Below, one piece after another: positions 1 to 7,013 of a DNA stretch of 64,000 nt. Where the stretch lies: NCBI GenBank assembly GCA_910585045.1, contig CAJUCD010000002.1, positions 62,001 to 126,000 on the forward strand, read 5' to 3'. The notes under the pieces are model-generated. The model ran no database searches. It had not been told where the DNA came from and saw only the letters and a program-made list of their open reading frames with translations. Position 1 is the first letter of the stretch. Each line of letters begins with the position of its first letter. The stretch comes from an uncultured Bacilli bacterium (GTDB taxonomy: Bacteria > Bacillota_I > Bacilli_A > RF39 > UBA660). Both the position numbers and the translations under genes were made by a program.

Positions 1-311
1 TACTTCATAATATCTCTCCCATTACCTTTGCCTACACCTAATTATAAATAATAATCATTGAAAATTATCAAAACCCACAAGTTGCTTTCGTGTTATAATT
101 AGTATGAACCTTTTTGGATTTTTTATTCATAGCATTTGACAATAATTGAAAGCATTTTAAAATTACAGCAATTCTAGTGTCTAGAATTAGAAAGGAGAAT
201 TTGTTTATTATGAAGATTACTTGTAGAGTTTTAATTTAAATAATAAACTTACAATAAAGGCTGTATTTCTTTCGAACTTATGGTATATAAACAAGCGGGA
301 TGGTGATTTGA
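1..311. other. intergenic lead-in, no supported gene
   Basis: No convincing gene. It contains an extended -10 (TG-T-TATAAT, 91-99) without a good -35. A 9-codon ORF at 210-239 (MKITCRVLI) is preceded by AAAGGAG at 191-197; it could be a leader peptide or chance. A second weak extended -10, TGG-TATATA, lies at 280-288 just ahead of the first real ORF. Confidence 0.3.
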
Positions 312-539
312 ATGAAGAAATTGTTATTAAATAATCCTAGTCTTAATGTGATTAAGGAAAAATTATCTAATGATTTACCCGAAGAAATTGAAATAACTTT
401 CAATAACAAAGTAGACAATGGTATAGAGTTTGTGATAATGGATTATTTAATTAATTCTGCTGGATATTCTATTGAAGAAGTAAAGCCAATAGATGATTCA
501 AAAGCAATGTATATTGTTTACTTTAAAAGGAAGAGTTAG
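312..539 (+). CDS. small acidic hypothetical protein (75 aa)
   Basis: Not recognised. The ATG follows GGTGAT, the downstream half of the Shine-Dalgarno sequence, which many genes here use. The protein has no membrane segment or signal peptide. It is a mixed alpha/beta-looking 75-residue polypeptide with a basic first third (KKLLLNN), an acidic middle and a KRKS end. It converges on the minus-strand XRE gene, overlaps it by 4 nt and shares a hairpin terminator with it. It lies in the accessory region with serine recombinases, so it is probably mobile-element cargo. Confidence 0.55.
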   Translation: MKKLLLNNPSLNVIKEKLSNDLPEEIEITFNNKVDNGIEFVIMDYLINSAGYSIEEVKPIDDSKAMYIVYFKRKS

Positions 540-553
540 TTCTCTTCCTTTTT
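525..553. terminator. bidirectional terminator between convergent genes
   Basis: An 11-bp perfect stem, AAAAGGAAGAG (525-535) with CTCTTCCTTTT (542-552). It has A-rich and T-rich flanks, so it can serve both strands, and it overlaps both stop codons. Confidence 0.75.
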
Positions 554-841
554 GCCTTCTAATAACTTTTGATTTTCTTCCCAATATTCCCAATAGAAAT
601 TTGGATCTTGTTCATACAATTCAATTGCACCACATAGAACCTCTAGTGATGGTCCGATTTCAGAACTTGGTGCTTCAATTCTTTTAAGCGATTCTGGTTC
701 TATTCCAAGTGCAGGAGCTGCATCTTTTACTTTGATATTAGCGAGTTTTCTTGCAATACGCATATTCTGACAAATATTCTTTTTTACACCACTATAATCT
801 ATCAATTGTTCATCAGTATAAGAGTGATTATTTCTACCCAT
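536..841 (-). CDS. XRE/cI-like helix-turn-helix regulator (101 aa)
   Basis: Residues about 26-75 read as a lambda-repressor-type HTH: RIARKLANIKVKDAAPALGIEPESLKRIE matches the R-x-x-R-x-x-x-G-x-S-x-x-x-x-A-x-x-x-G-x-x-x-x-x-x-x-x-E pattern, seen here as separate blocks RIARKLAN, DAAPALGIEP and LKRIE. The start has a strong GGAGG (849-854 on the complement). It is divergent from the GIY-YIG-like gene at 948. The shared promoter region carries a 12-bp direct repeat at 879-890 and 895-906, a plausible operator. It probably represses its own and the divergent transcript. The DNA-binding fold is well supported; the target is inference. Confidence 0.72.
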   Translation of the reverse strand: MGRNNHSYTDEQLIDYSGVKKNICQNMRIARKLANIKVKDAAPALGIEPESLKRIEAPSSEIGPSLEVLCGAIELYEQDPNFYWEYWEENQKLLEGKKEEN

Positions 842-878
842 AAAACAACCTCCACAGCATTTATTATTTTCTCATAAT

Positions 879-906
879 TATCTTGAAATGACGGTATCTT
901 CAAATG
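879..906. promoter_or_regulatory. direct-repeat operator candidate in divergent promoter region
   Basis: TATCTTGAAATG (879-890) and TATCTTCAAATG (895-906) match at 11 of 12 positions with a 16-bp period. They overlap the -35 regions of promoters on both strands: plus TTCAAA 899-904 with TATAAT 922-927, and minus TTGAAG with TAATTA 17 bp on. This is where the adjacent XRE protein would be expected to bind. Confidence 0.5.
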
Positions 907-927
907 TTACTAAATTTGTGATATAAT
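899..927 (+). promoter_or_regulatory. promoter of the GIY-YIG-like gene
   Basis: TTCAAA, 17-bp spacer, TATAAT, with a TG-A extended -10 (919-927). It lies 20 bp upstream of the ATG at 948. Confidence 0.55.
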
Positions 928-947
928 ATTCTTGAGGTGATGTCTGT

Positions 948-1586
948 ATGAGTCACAATTCTTGTAATATTGGATATATTTATATCTACAAGTGTGTTGT
1001 GGGTAATGTAGATAATATTTGTAAGATTGGTAAGACTACTCATTTTAGAGATAAGCATTGTCGAATCGTTCAAAGTTTAAGAACCCCATATTTTGGTTTT
1101 ATGCCTTATATGCAGTTTGATGGAACACCGATTGTTACTGGTTTTAAAGTTAGAGATGTAGATGTTGCTGATGCTGAGGTACATAAGTATTTTAAGAAAC
1201 AACAAGTTAGTACACTTGAGATTTATGTTACAGACTATATCGAGGGAGTTAAAAAATTACATGATTTCTTGGTTAGAAAGAAGTTGCTTATTGAGATTAT
1301 GGAAGATGATGTTACCGATTATAGTTTCCTTAAATTAGATAACTATACTATTGATACGACAAAATCTAACTTTAAGAACCTATTAGATAGTATTTTACTA
1401 AAATATAATAATGAAATACCTAGTAAACTACTTCCATTATTTAAGGGTATGGATGAGTTCAGAGAACATTGTAAAAGTCATTATAATAGTGGTAATTATA
1501 TTTCAATTGATAATCTAGTTTTAGATCTTCATGTTTGTCGCCCTAAAAGAATTAAAATATTGTCACAAATAAGTGATTTATTATAA
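948..1586 (+). CDS. T5orf172/MUG113-type GIY-YIG-fold protein (212 aa)
   Basis: The N-terminal 90 residues have the signature of the GIY-YIG superfamily branch called T5orf172/MUG113: GYIYIYKC, then CKIGKTT, then a VADAEVHKYF segment and a closing STLEIYV strand. Members are phage and mobile-element proteins with predicted nuclease folds. The C-terminal half (about 110-212) is not recognised. The ATG is preceded by GAGGTGAT. It is divergent from an XRE regulator and followed without terminator by small membrane-protein genes, so it heads an accessory operon. Catalytic activity is unproven. Confidence 0.6.
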   Translation: MSHNSCNIGYIYIYKCVVGNVDNICKIGKTTHFRDKHCRIVQSLRTPYFGFMPYMQFDGTPIVTGFKVRDVDVADAEVHKYFKKQQVSTLEIYVTDYIEGVKKLHDFLVRKKLLIEIMEDDVTDYSFLKLDNYTIDTTKSNFKNLLDSILLKYNNEIPSKLLPLFKGMDEFREHCKSHYNSGNYISIDNLVLDLHVCRPKRIKILSQISDLL

Positions 1587-1599
1587 GGAGTTGAGTTAT

Positions 1600-1875
1600 G
1601 TGTTTACTGATTGTTTTGAGGACAGGATTCTAATAATTTTGGAATCAATATTTATTACATGTTTGGCTGTTTTATTATTTCCTTATAACAAAATGATTGC
1701 AGTTGATATTTGTAGAGCAACACAAATACCCTATGATCTAGTTTTATCAGTTACATCAGCTGGATTTGGTAACAACATTATTATATTGTTATTTGTTGTT
1801 GAGATTGTATTAGTTGTTCTATTTATTGAAAAATTTATTCCAACATGTATTGAAAGATTAGTTTGGGATTATTGA
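1600..1875 (+). CDS. small two-TM membrane protein (91 aa)
   Basis: Not recognised. Two hydrophobic segments, about residues 10-30 (ILESIFITCLAVLLF) and 55-75 (IIILLFVVEIVLVVLFI), flank a polar loop. The reading frame is open from 1573, but AAGGAG at 1585-1590 places the start at GTG 1600; the earlier GTG lies upstream of that site. It begins 13 nt after the stop of the T5orf172-like gene, so the two are likely co-transcribed. It is a possible membrane partner of the following anchored proteins. Confidence 0.5.
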   Translation: MFTDCFEDRILIILESIFITCLAVLLFPYNKMIAVDICRATQIPYDLVLSVTSAGFGNNIIILLFVVEIVLVVLFIEKFIPTCIERLVWDY

Positions 1876-1929
1876 TTTTATCTTGTTTTTAGCAAGTTCA
1901 TTAATAATTGAAAGGATTGGTGATATATA

Positions 1930-2601
1930 ATGAACTTTTTTAAAAAAATAGGTACATGGATTAAGAGCCATGTGCCAGTAACACTTATTATAGGTATTGT
2001 TGTTGTGGGAGGTGTAGCAACTTCATTACTTCTATTTAATAAAGATGCACCTAAGATGGATTCGGACAGTAATTTTAACAATAATGTGTCCGATGATAAA
2101 CCTACTTCAAATATTCTTTCAGATGGTACTTATAGTTGTCAGCTAATGTACAATGGTAAGAGTTTGAATTCAGACAAATCTATTGAAGATTGGAGTAAAA
2201 AACTTTATGAGTCTATTACTGGAGCAACTGATGTTTCTAATATTGATATTTCAGAAATGCGACAAATGGTAGATCTATTTAAGAAATACTATGTTACTAA
2301 GAATGCTAATATTTTAAATATAGGTGCTGAGGAAGAAAATGCTAATAAGAAACTATTTTCTTATGATTTAGAACATAATCAATTTATAAAAGTTGGAGAA
2401 GATGCTGTTACAGAAACAATGATTCCAACGTTACAAAAGTTGATTGAAGTGAAACAAACTAAAGATAGTTTGACATTTGATAATTTTATATTCCTTACAC
2501 TTTATTGGCCTAAGCTATATTCAAACTCAATGGAAGATTCGGAACTAATAAAGTTACCAGGTGATTTGGTTTGTACATTTTCTAGTGAAGAAGTAAGGTA
2601 A
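1930..2601 (+). CDS. membrane-anchored extracytoplasmic protein (223 aa)
   Basis: Not recognised. A short basic N-terminus (MNFFKKIG) and one membrane segment (about residues 17-38) precede an acidic, Asp/Asn-rich extracytoplasmic domain. The anchor closely resembles that of the protein at 3830 (both have an aromatic-W-I-x-x-H-V block before VVV-G-x-VAT), which points to a shared origin of the N-termini. GGTGAT precedes the ATG. It is followed 16 nt later by another anchored protein. Probably element-encoded surface cargo. Confidence 0.55.
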   Translation: MNFFKKIGTWIKSHVPVTLIIGIVVVGGVATSLLLFNKDAPKMDSDSNFNNNVSDDKPTSNILSDGTYSCQLMYNGKSLNSDKSIEDWSKKLYESITGATDVSNIDISEMRQMVDLFKKYYVTKNANILNIGAEEENANKKLFSYDLEHNQFIKVGEDAVTETMIPTLQKLIEVKQTKDSLTFDNFIFLTLYWPKLYSNSMEDSELIKLPGDLVCTFSSEEVR

Positions 2602-2617
2602 ATATGAGGTGGTAGTT

Positions 2618-3808
2618 ATGAGTAAGAAACAAATTAAAAATATTGATGTAGATCAGGATATTGTTAAACCTATAAAGAAGAAAAATAAGCATATTGTATT
2701 AAAAGTTCTTTTAGTTATTATAATTGTTATAATACTATTCTTTAGCTATAGCTTTATTAAGCAGAAGTTATATCAAACTAGAAGTCAGAAGATGACTGAG
2801 GAAGTTAATGAGATACAAAAGGATAAGGTAGATTATGTTTTTATTGAGATTAACCCTTTTCTTGTTTTAACTATTAAAGATGGTACTGTAGAAGATGTGG
2901 CATGCCTTAATGATGACTGTGTTTCCATTTATAATGAAATCAAAATTGCAGGTAAAAATATTGATGATAGTATTGATTATTTATATGATTTAGCTAAGGC
3001 AAAAGGTTTTGATACTTCTAATGGAGTTAAAGTTAGAGCAACTGGAAATGTATATATTGAGAAAAAGGATTATGTTATTGTTGAGTATATTTCAGTAGCA
3101 GATAAAGAGGTATTGCTAGCTGATTTGAAGAACAATGAGAGTATAAAAAATAGTAATAATGAGGGTTATTACACTACCCTATGGGATAAGTTAAAAGCAG
3201 ATGGTGACTATGGTGATGTATATTCTTGTAGTATGAATAATGAAGAATTAGAATGTTATTTTACTGACAAATTTATATCGAATATTTTTGATGAAAAACA
3301 ACTAGTTTTAGATTACGTAGGATTGGAAAATCAAATCAATAAGTTTTTCAATACACTTGATAAATTTAGAATAAAACACACAAAGAAAGATGATACCGAA
3401 TATATTTCCATTAATTATAATGAATATGTTGCTACAGGTAGTATTCAAATAGAAGATAAAGAGATATTAGCTAATGTTTTATCGAGAAAAATTGGACATC
3501 AGAATTCAAGTTCTTCTTATGAGGAATGTTTACTTGCCGATACATATGAATACGTTGATTTGAAAGATTTTAATCTTTTAAATCCTAATGATGCTAATAA
3601 GATTAAAAGATATACACCTGAGCGAGTAATTAAAGATTGTAAGGACATTCAGATGTTGAATGATTCTTTGACAGGTGTAAATATAGAGACACAGAAACAA
3701 ACATGTAGATTTATGACTCCTAATGGCGATATTTATACAGTAAATAGTGAAGATTTCGATAAGGTACCAGCGAGTGATTTAATAGTTGATTGTGATTCAT
3801 GGAAATAA
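2618..3808 (+). CDS. membrane-anchored extracytoplasmic protein (396 aa)
   Basis: Not recognised. A Lys-rich cytosolic N-terminus of about 28 residues is followed by one membrane segment (about 29-50, IVLKVLLVIIIVIILFF) and a 340-residue extracytoplasmic region. That region carries several Cys residues (ACLNDDC, YSCSM, ECYF, EECL, DCKD, TCRF, DCDS), suggesting disulfides. The frame is open from GTG 2609, but GAGGTGG at 2605-2611 fixes the start at ATG 2618. It sits between two similar anchored proteins in one operon. Confidence 0.57.
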   Translation: MSKKQIKNIDVDQDIVKPIKKKNKHIVLKVLLVIIIVIILFFSYSFIKQKLYQTRSQKMTEEVNEIQKDKVDYVFIEINPFLVLTIKDGTVEDVACLNDDCVSIYNEIKIAGKNIDDSIDYLYDLAKAKGFDTSNGVKVRATGNVYIEKKDYVIVEYISVADKEVLLADLKNNESIKNSNNEGYYTTLWDKLKADGDYGDVYSCSMNNEELECYFTDKFISNIFDEKQLVLDYVGLENQINKFFNTLDKFRIKHTKKDDTEYISINYNEYVATGSIQIEDKEILANVLSRKIGHQNSSSSYEECLLADTYEYVDLKDFNLLNPNDANKIKRYTPERVIKDCKDIQMLNDSLTGVNIETQKQTCRFMTPNGDIYTVNSEDFDKVPASDLIVDCDSWK

Positions 3809-3829
3809 ACAGAAAGAAGTGTGATGGTT

Positions 3830-4465
3830 ATGTTTAAGATTATATTTAGTTGGATTCAACAACATGTAGTAACAACTATTATTGTTAGTGTTGTAGTGAT
3901 TAGTGGTGCTGTTGCTACCCCTGTTATCTTATTGAACGTCAAAGATGAACCAAAGCCAAATAAAGATATTAAAGAAGAAGTTAAACAAGACGATCAAGAG
4001 GCGGAGGTCATAGAACAAGAGCCCGAATTGAACGAAGATGGGTGTCCTGTAGGTTTCTTTTTGAACTACTATGGTATATGTCAGGATGAGCACCTTTACG
4101 AGCCACAAGAGTGCCCAGATGGCTACATATGGTATCCTAACAATATGGCATCGTATGAAAATTCTGAAGATGCCTATGGTATTGATGGTTTACCTAAAGG
4201 AGCATGTGGTATGGATTTTGATACTCAGAATGAATGGTATCGTTCACATGGTTATCCTACTTATTCAGAAAATCAGAGAGAAGAGTTTGAACATATTGGA
4301 GAGTGTGGACGTGGTTCTTTCTATGATTCAGAAACTTGTGTGGATATGACAGCTTGGAATCGTTCTATTTATGAGAAAGAAGTTCTTAGTAAACATGATC
4401 CAAAGGATGATTTACCAAAATGTTCTGAACGATCTGAAACTGATCAGGCTTGTCTTAAGGATTAA
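3830..4465 (+). CDS. membrane-anchored Cys-rich surface protein (211 aa)
   Basis: Not recognised. The N-terminal anchor (about residues 1-36) is a paralogue of that at 1930. An acidic, Lys/Glu-rich stalk of about 40 residues follows, then a Cys-rich domain (GCPVGF, GICQD, ECPDGY, GACGM, GECGRG, ETCVD, KCSE, ACLKD) resembling small disulfide-knit adhesive modules. The start is uncertain among GTG 3821, ATG 3824 and ATG 3830; 3830 aligns best with the paralogue. It is the last gene of the 948-4465 run and is followed by a terminator at 4497-4526. Confidence 0.55.
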   Translation: MFKIIFSWIQQHVVTTIIVSVVVISGAVATPVILLNVKDEPKPNKDIKEEVKQDDQEAEVIEQEPELNEDGCPVGFFLNYYGICQDEHLYEPQECPDGYIWYPNNMASYENSEDAYGIDGLPKGACGMDFDTQNEWYRSHGYPTYSENQREEFEHIGECGRGSFYDSETCVDMTAWNRSIYEKEVLSKHDPKDDLPKCSERSETDQACLKD

Positions 4466-4496
4466 AGATGTATCAACATAAGTCAATTTAATGAGA

Positions 4497-4526
4497 AAGA
4501 AGCACTTAACTAGTTGCTTCTTTTAT
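4497..4526 (+). terminator. terminator of the 948-4465 operon
   Basis: AAGAAGCA (4497-4504) pairs with TGCTTCTT (4515-4522) across a 10-nt loop, followed by a short T-rich tail. Confidence 0.6.
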
Positions 4527-4556
4527 CAATTGTATGGCTGTAATAATAATTATTTA

Positions 4557-4565
4557 TGGTATAAT
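4557..4565 (+). promoter_or_regulatory. extended -10 promoter upstream of 4600 gene
   Basis: TG-G-TATAAT at 4557-4565 without a recognisable -35 at the right distance. AGGAGG follows at 4586-4591. Confidence 0.4.
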
Positions 4566-4599
4566 TTGTATAATGAAATATATTTAGGAGGTTACCAAT

Positions 4600-5568
4600 G
4601 TGACTAAGAAGATTAATTTTAGGAAGATAGAGACCACGATTCCAGAGAACGTATTTATTTCTCATATTGATGGATTAATTGGCAAAGTTAAGAATGTTAC
4701 ACTTGAGGGAAAGTTTCATAATATGAAAGTCTATGAGATTGAAGATACTATGTTTGTGCTTGTACAATTTGTTGATTGTAGTGGAACAATTCCTGCAGTA
4801 TTTGTTGGTAATAGAAATAATGAGTTTAAATCATTTGTAGAGGGTATCATTATGAATACTGACTATAGAATTAGTGGCAATGTTTCTTTACTGAATGATG
4901 ATTTGTTAGATGAAGTTCTACCATTCCAGGATGAGATTACAGGAAACAAGATTTTTTGTATTACTGCATTACAAGATTTAAGAAGTATCAGATTGTTTGG
5001 TGTTGATATTGTAAAATTATATGATTATGATTTACATAATGCATATGATATTGTTAATGATAATACTGATTATTTAAAGGATGTATCCATTGATGAAGTT
5101 AAAGATATCAAATTTTCTTGTTATAAAGATGTTATTATTTTATTACATAATGGTATAGTCTTACTAAATGGTAAGGAAATGTTGGAAAATGTAAAGGCAG
5201 TAGTTTTTATAAATGGTGGAGCAATATTTGCAATTACTAATAATAATGTTATTATTCCTGTTGTTGGCATGTGTAATTCTACCAAATGCATAAATAACAA
5301 TAATTATAAGTATAAGAAAATAATTATTACACCTCTTGTAATTGCAGCATTAACATTTGAAAAAGATATAAGACTATTTGGTATGGTTTGTGAGGGATTT
5401 ATAGACTATCATAGATTTTTTGACGTAGATGATATTGGCTATGTTGAAGAGAATGATGATATTGTTGTTATTAAGGATGGTAAGGTTTATTCCTTATTCC
5501 ATGAGAATGATTATTCTAATAATAAGCCAAAGGTATTGACTGATGGAGATTTAATTGAGATAGCTTGA
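4600..5568 (+). CDS. hypothetical protein with OB-like N-terminus and beta-rich repeats (322 aa)
   Basis: Starts at GTG 4600, set by AGGAGG 8 nt upstream; the overlapping ATG at 4598 runs straight into TGA. Residues about 22-95 have the rhythm of an OB-fold nucleic-acid-binding domain (LIGKVKNVTLEG, then MFVLVQFVDCSGTIPAVFVG, then YRISGNVSLL), reminiscent of the OB domain ahead of the exonuclease in Gram-positive PolC. Residues about 160-320 are repeated short beta units ending in phrases such as IVLLNGKEM and VVIKDGKVYSLF, as in RCC1-like propellers. Both readings are inference. The gene stands alone with its own promoter and terminator. Confidence 0.5.
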   Translation: MTKKINFRKIETTIPENVFISHIDGLIGKVKNVTLEGKFHNMKVYEIEDTMFVLVQFVDCSGTIPAVFVGNRNNEFKSFVEGIIMNTDYRISGNVSLLNDDLLDEVLPFQDEITGNKIFCITALQDLRSIRLFGVDIVKLYDYDLHNAYDIVNDNTDYLKDVSIDEVKDIKFSCYKDVIILLHNGIVLLNGKEMLENVKAVVFINGGAIFAITNNNVIIPVVGMCNSTKCINNNNYKYKKIIITPLVIAALTFEKDIRLFGMVCEGFIDYHRFFDVDDIGYVEENDDIVVIKDGKVYSLFHENDYSNNKPKVLTDGDLIEIA

Positions 5569-5584
5569 TTTTTACTTTCTTTTT

Positions 5585-5610
5585 AAGATAGATTTCACAA
5601 TCTATCTTTT
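5585..5610 (+). terminator. terminator after the 4600 gene
   Basis: Perfect 10-bp stem, AAGATAGATT (5585-5594) with AATCTATCTT (5599-5608), loop TCAC, then TT. Confidence 0.75.
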
Positions 5611-5648
5611 ATTGGCGCTAAAATCGTTGCAATTAGTTGTAGAACATG

Positions 5649-5749
5649 GTTAAACAAAGAAGAGCTTATATTCTGCTTATATGTTTAACTATCTAAGATA
5701 TGGTCTTCAATGGGCCAATAATGGGGTTAAATTGTAGCTCTTATTTTTT
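5649..5749 (+). other. gap with nested inverted repeats ending in a T-run
   Basis: No ORF. GTTAAACA (5649-5656) pairs with TGTTTAAC (5682-5689), and AAGAGCT (5660-5666) could instead pair with AGCTCTT (5736-5742), which is followed by A and a run of eight T. The two pairings are mutually exclusive, like an attenuator. It may alternatively be recombination-site DNA, because it lies directly ahead of the res-like sites. Confidence 0.3.
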
Positions 5750-5759
5750 TACCTAATGG

Positions 5760-5874
5760 TGTCAAATTAAACTATTGATTAATTGGACACTCATATTAAG
5801 GGGTAATTATAGGCAATTTAAGCATGAATTAGGCTGAAACTGTCTAAAAAATTCAAAGAGGGATTTTTTAGACA
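5760..5874. other. candidate res site of the small serine recombinase
   Basis: Two inverted pairs of TGTC-starting half-sites: TGTCAAATTAAA (5760) facing the complement of TGTCCAATTAAT (ending 5789), a 30-bp site; and TGTCTAAAAAAT (5841) facing its exact complement (ending 5874), a 34-bp site. The Tn3/gamma-delta resolvase half-site consensus is TGTCYGATAATT, with site I 28 bp and site II 34 bp. The order site I, site II, resolvase gene also matches Tn3. A third site is not evident. The second pair could also form an RNA hairpin in the leader. Confidence 0.5.
5817..5832 (+). repeat. leader repeat copy 1 (TTTAAGCATGAATTAG)
   Basis: Matches the copy at 6731-6746 at 15 of 16 positions. Each copy is followed by an inverted repeat, then a GGAGAAAGG/GGAAAGG ribosome site and a recombinase-module ORF. 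Confidence 0.55.
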
Positions 5875-5896
5875 CTTGGAGAAAGGATGGATTATT

Positions 5897-6514
5897 GTGG
5901 ATTCACAAGATAATGACAAATATGGGTATGCTAGATGTTCTACTCTTGCACAGGATGCGGAATATGAACTTAAGGTTTTAATGGAGAAAGGTGTTCCTCG
6001 AGAAAACATTTACATTGAGTATGTCTCTGGTGGTAAAACTCGAGATCAGCGAGTTGAGTATGATAAGTTGATGAAAGTATTGGAGCAAAATCCAGGTAGT
6101 GAGTTATATGCTACCGACTTGACTAGGATTGCTCGTAATAACAAAGATGTCTATGAGTTGGTGGAGTTTATCCAAAAGAACCATTTAAAATTGGATATAG
6201 GATCATTTGTTGTTTCATGTAAAGATAAGGAGATAGATCCAATTAGTGAAGTTATTATTATGGTCTTGGGAATTTTCGCCACCTTCGACCTCAAGCTCAA
6301 ACACCAACAGATTTTTAATGGTATTCAACAGGCGAAGGCCTCTGGGAAACGTTTAGGTGCTCCTAATAAAACTAAAGATAAGATAGACGATCAGTTTTAT
6401 AAGTATTATGCACAATATAAGAATAAGCAAATTAACATTACTGAGCTAGCTAAACTTTCTGGTAGATGTAGGCAAACTTGCTATAATTTAATTAAGTTGA
6501 TAGAAGCAAATTGA
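5897..6514 (+). CDS. small serine recombinase (resolvase/invertase family, 205 aa)
   Basis: The N-terminal catalytic domain begins with the Y-x-R-x-S-T motif (YARCST, nucleophile Ser15). The DLTRIARN segment and the E-helix region (FATFDLKLKHQQIF, then KASGKRLGAPN) follow as in resolvases. The C-terminus (ITELAKLSGRCRQTCYNLIK) is a Hin-type HTH. The length, about 200 residues, is normal for the family. The frame is open from TTG 5876, but AAAGGA at 5882-5887 fixes GTG 5897. It would resolve or invert DNA at the res-like sites just upstream, and a terminator follows. Confidence 0.88.
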   Translation: MDSQDNDKYGYARCSTLAQDAEYELKVLMEKGVPRENIYIEYVSGGKTRDQRVEYDKLMKVLEQNPGSELYATDLTRIARNNKDVYELVEFIQKNHLKLDIGSFVVSCKDKEIDPISEVIIMVLGIFATFDLKLKHQQIFNGIQQAKASGKRLGAPNKTKDKIDDQFYKYYAQYKNKQINITELAKLSGRCRQTCYNLIKLIEAN

Positions 6515-6545
6515 GAAGTTACTTACTATAGTTACTTCTTTTTTT
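6514..6545 (+). terminator. terminator of small serine recombinase
   Basis: AGAAGTTAC (6514-6522) pairs with GTTACTTCT (6531-6539) with one mismatch, followed by a run of T. Confidence 0.65.
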
Positions 6546-6560
6546 GTCACAATTTTTACG

Positions 6561-6638
6561 CCCAAGTAGGACTAGGGAAATTTATTTGATATTCTCTCTT
6601 TGTTGTTTCAAAAAGTATTCCCAAGTAAGACCAAGGAA
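6561..6638 (+). repeat. direct repeat pair CCCAAGTARGACYARGGAA
   Basis: Two 19-bp copies, 6561-6579 and 6620-6638, 59 bp apart start to start, differing at three positions. They lie in non-coding DNA between the two recombinase genes. Possible recombination or protein-binding sites; nothing else is visible there. Confidence 0.45.
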
Positions 6639-6730
6639 TATTTTTATGTTGTTGCTTTTTAAATATATTTATTAGAAAAATAGTGGTTTCTAATATTGTT
6701 TTTTCAATGATTTTAGTGGCTTTTGTTTAT

Positions 6731-6746
6731 TTTAAGCGTGAATTAG
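6731..6746 (+). repeat. leader repeat copy 2 (TTTAAGCGTGAATTAG)
   Basis: Second copy of the 5817 repeat. It is followed by the inverted pair AACTC (6763-6767) and GAGTT (6783-6787), then GGAAAGG and the small ORF at 6808. Confidence 0.5.
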
Positions 6747-6807
6747 CCAAACAATTTCGTATAACTCCACAAGCTCGTTAGAGAGTTTTGGAAAGGCTGG
6801 GTATTTT

Positions 6808-6972
6808 ATGACTGGTAAACTTAATTTAAATTTAAGTGAATCGAAGAAACATAACCTTAATGTGAGTTTTGCGGTTGAGATTATTAGAAAACTTTTATTT
6901 GAGGCTGAAAGTATATCATCTAAAGAATTTCAAAATGTTGTTAAGGCTGCTAATCGAAGTGTAAAAAAATAA
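6808..6972 (+). CDS. small recombinase-associated protein (54 aa)
   Basis: ATG 6808 follows GGAAAGG at 6790-6796. The 54-residue product has a helical core (SFAVEIIRKLLFEAESISS, then KEFQNVVKAANR) laid out like the SHOCT-type short proteins often found directly upstream of large serine recombinases in Firmicutes elements (hydrophobic helix, -ISS/E-EF- turn, second helix). It ends 42 nt before the large recombinase. Function unknown; a recombination accessory factor is possible. Confidence 0.55.
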   Translation: MTGKLNLNLSESKKHNLNVSFAVEIIRKLLFEAESISSKEFQNVVKAANRSVKK

Positions 6973-7013
6973 TTGTAGAATTGTTATAATTTTAAGGAAA
7001 GGTGATGGTAGAT

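Noticed and set aside
71..165. TTGACA at 137-142 as a strong promoter
   Set aside because: The position 17 bp downstream reads AAAATT, not a -10 box, and no ORF follows at a fitting distance.
4071..4349. 92-codon plus-strand ORF inside the 3830 gene
   Set aside because: A frame shadow of the Cys-rich protein with no ribosome site. The main frame has the anchor and balanced composition.
5649..5749. Riboswitch ahead of the small serine recombinase
   Set aside because: The nested repeats do not match any riboswitch core I know, and recombination-site DNA is an equal explanation. Listed only as a gap feature.
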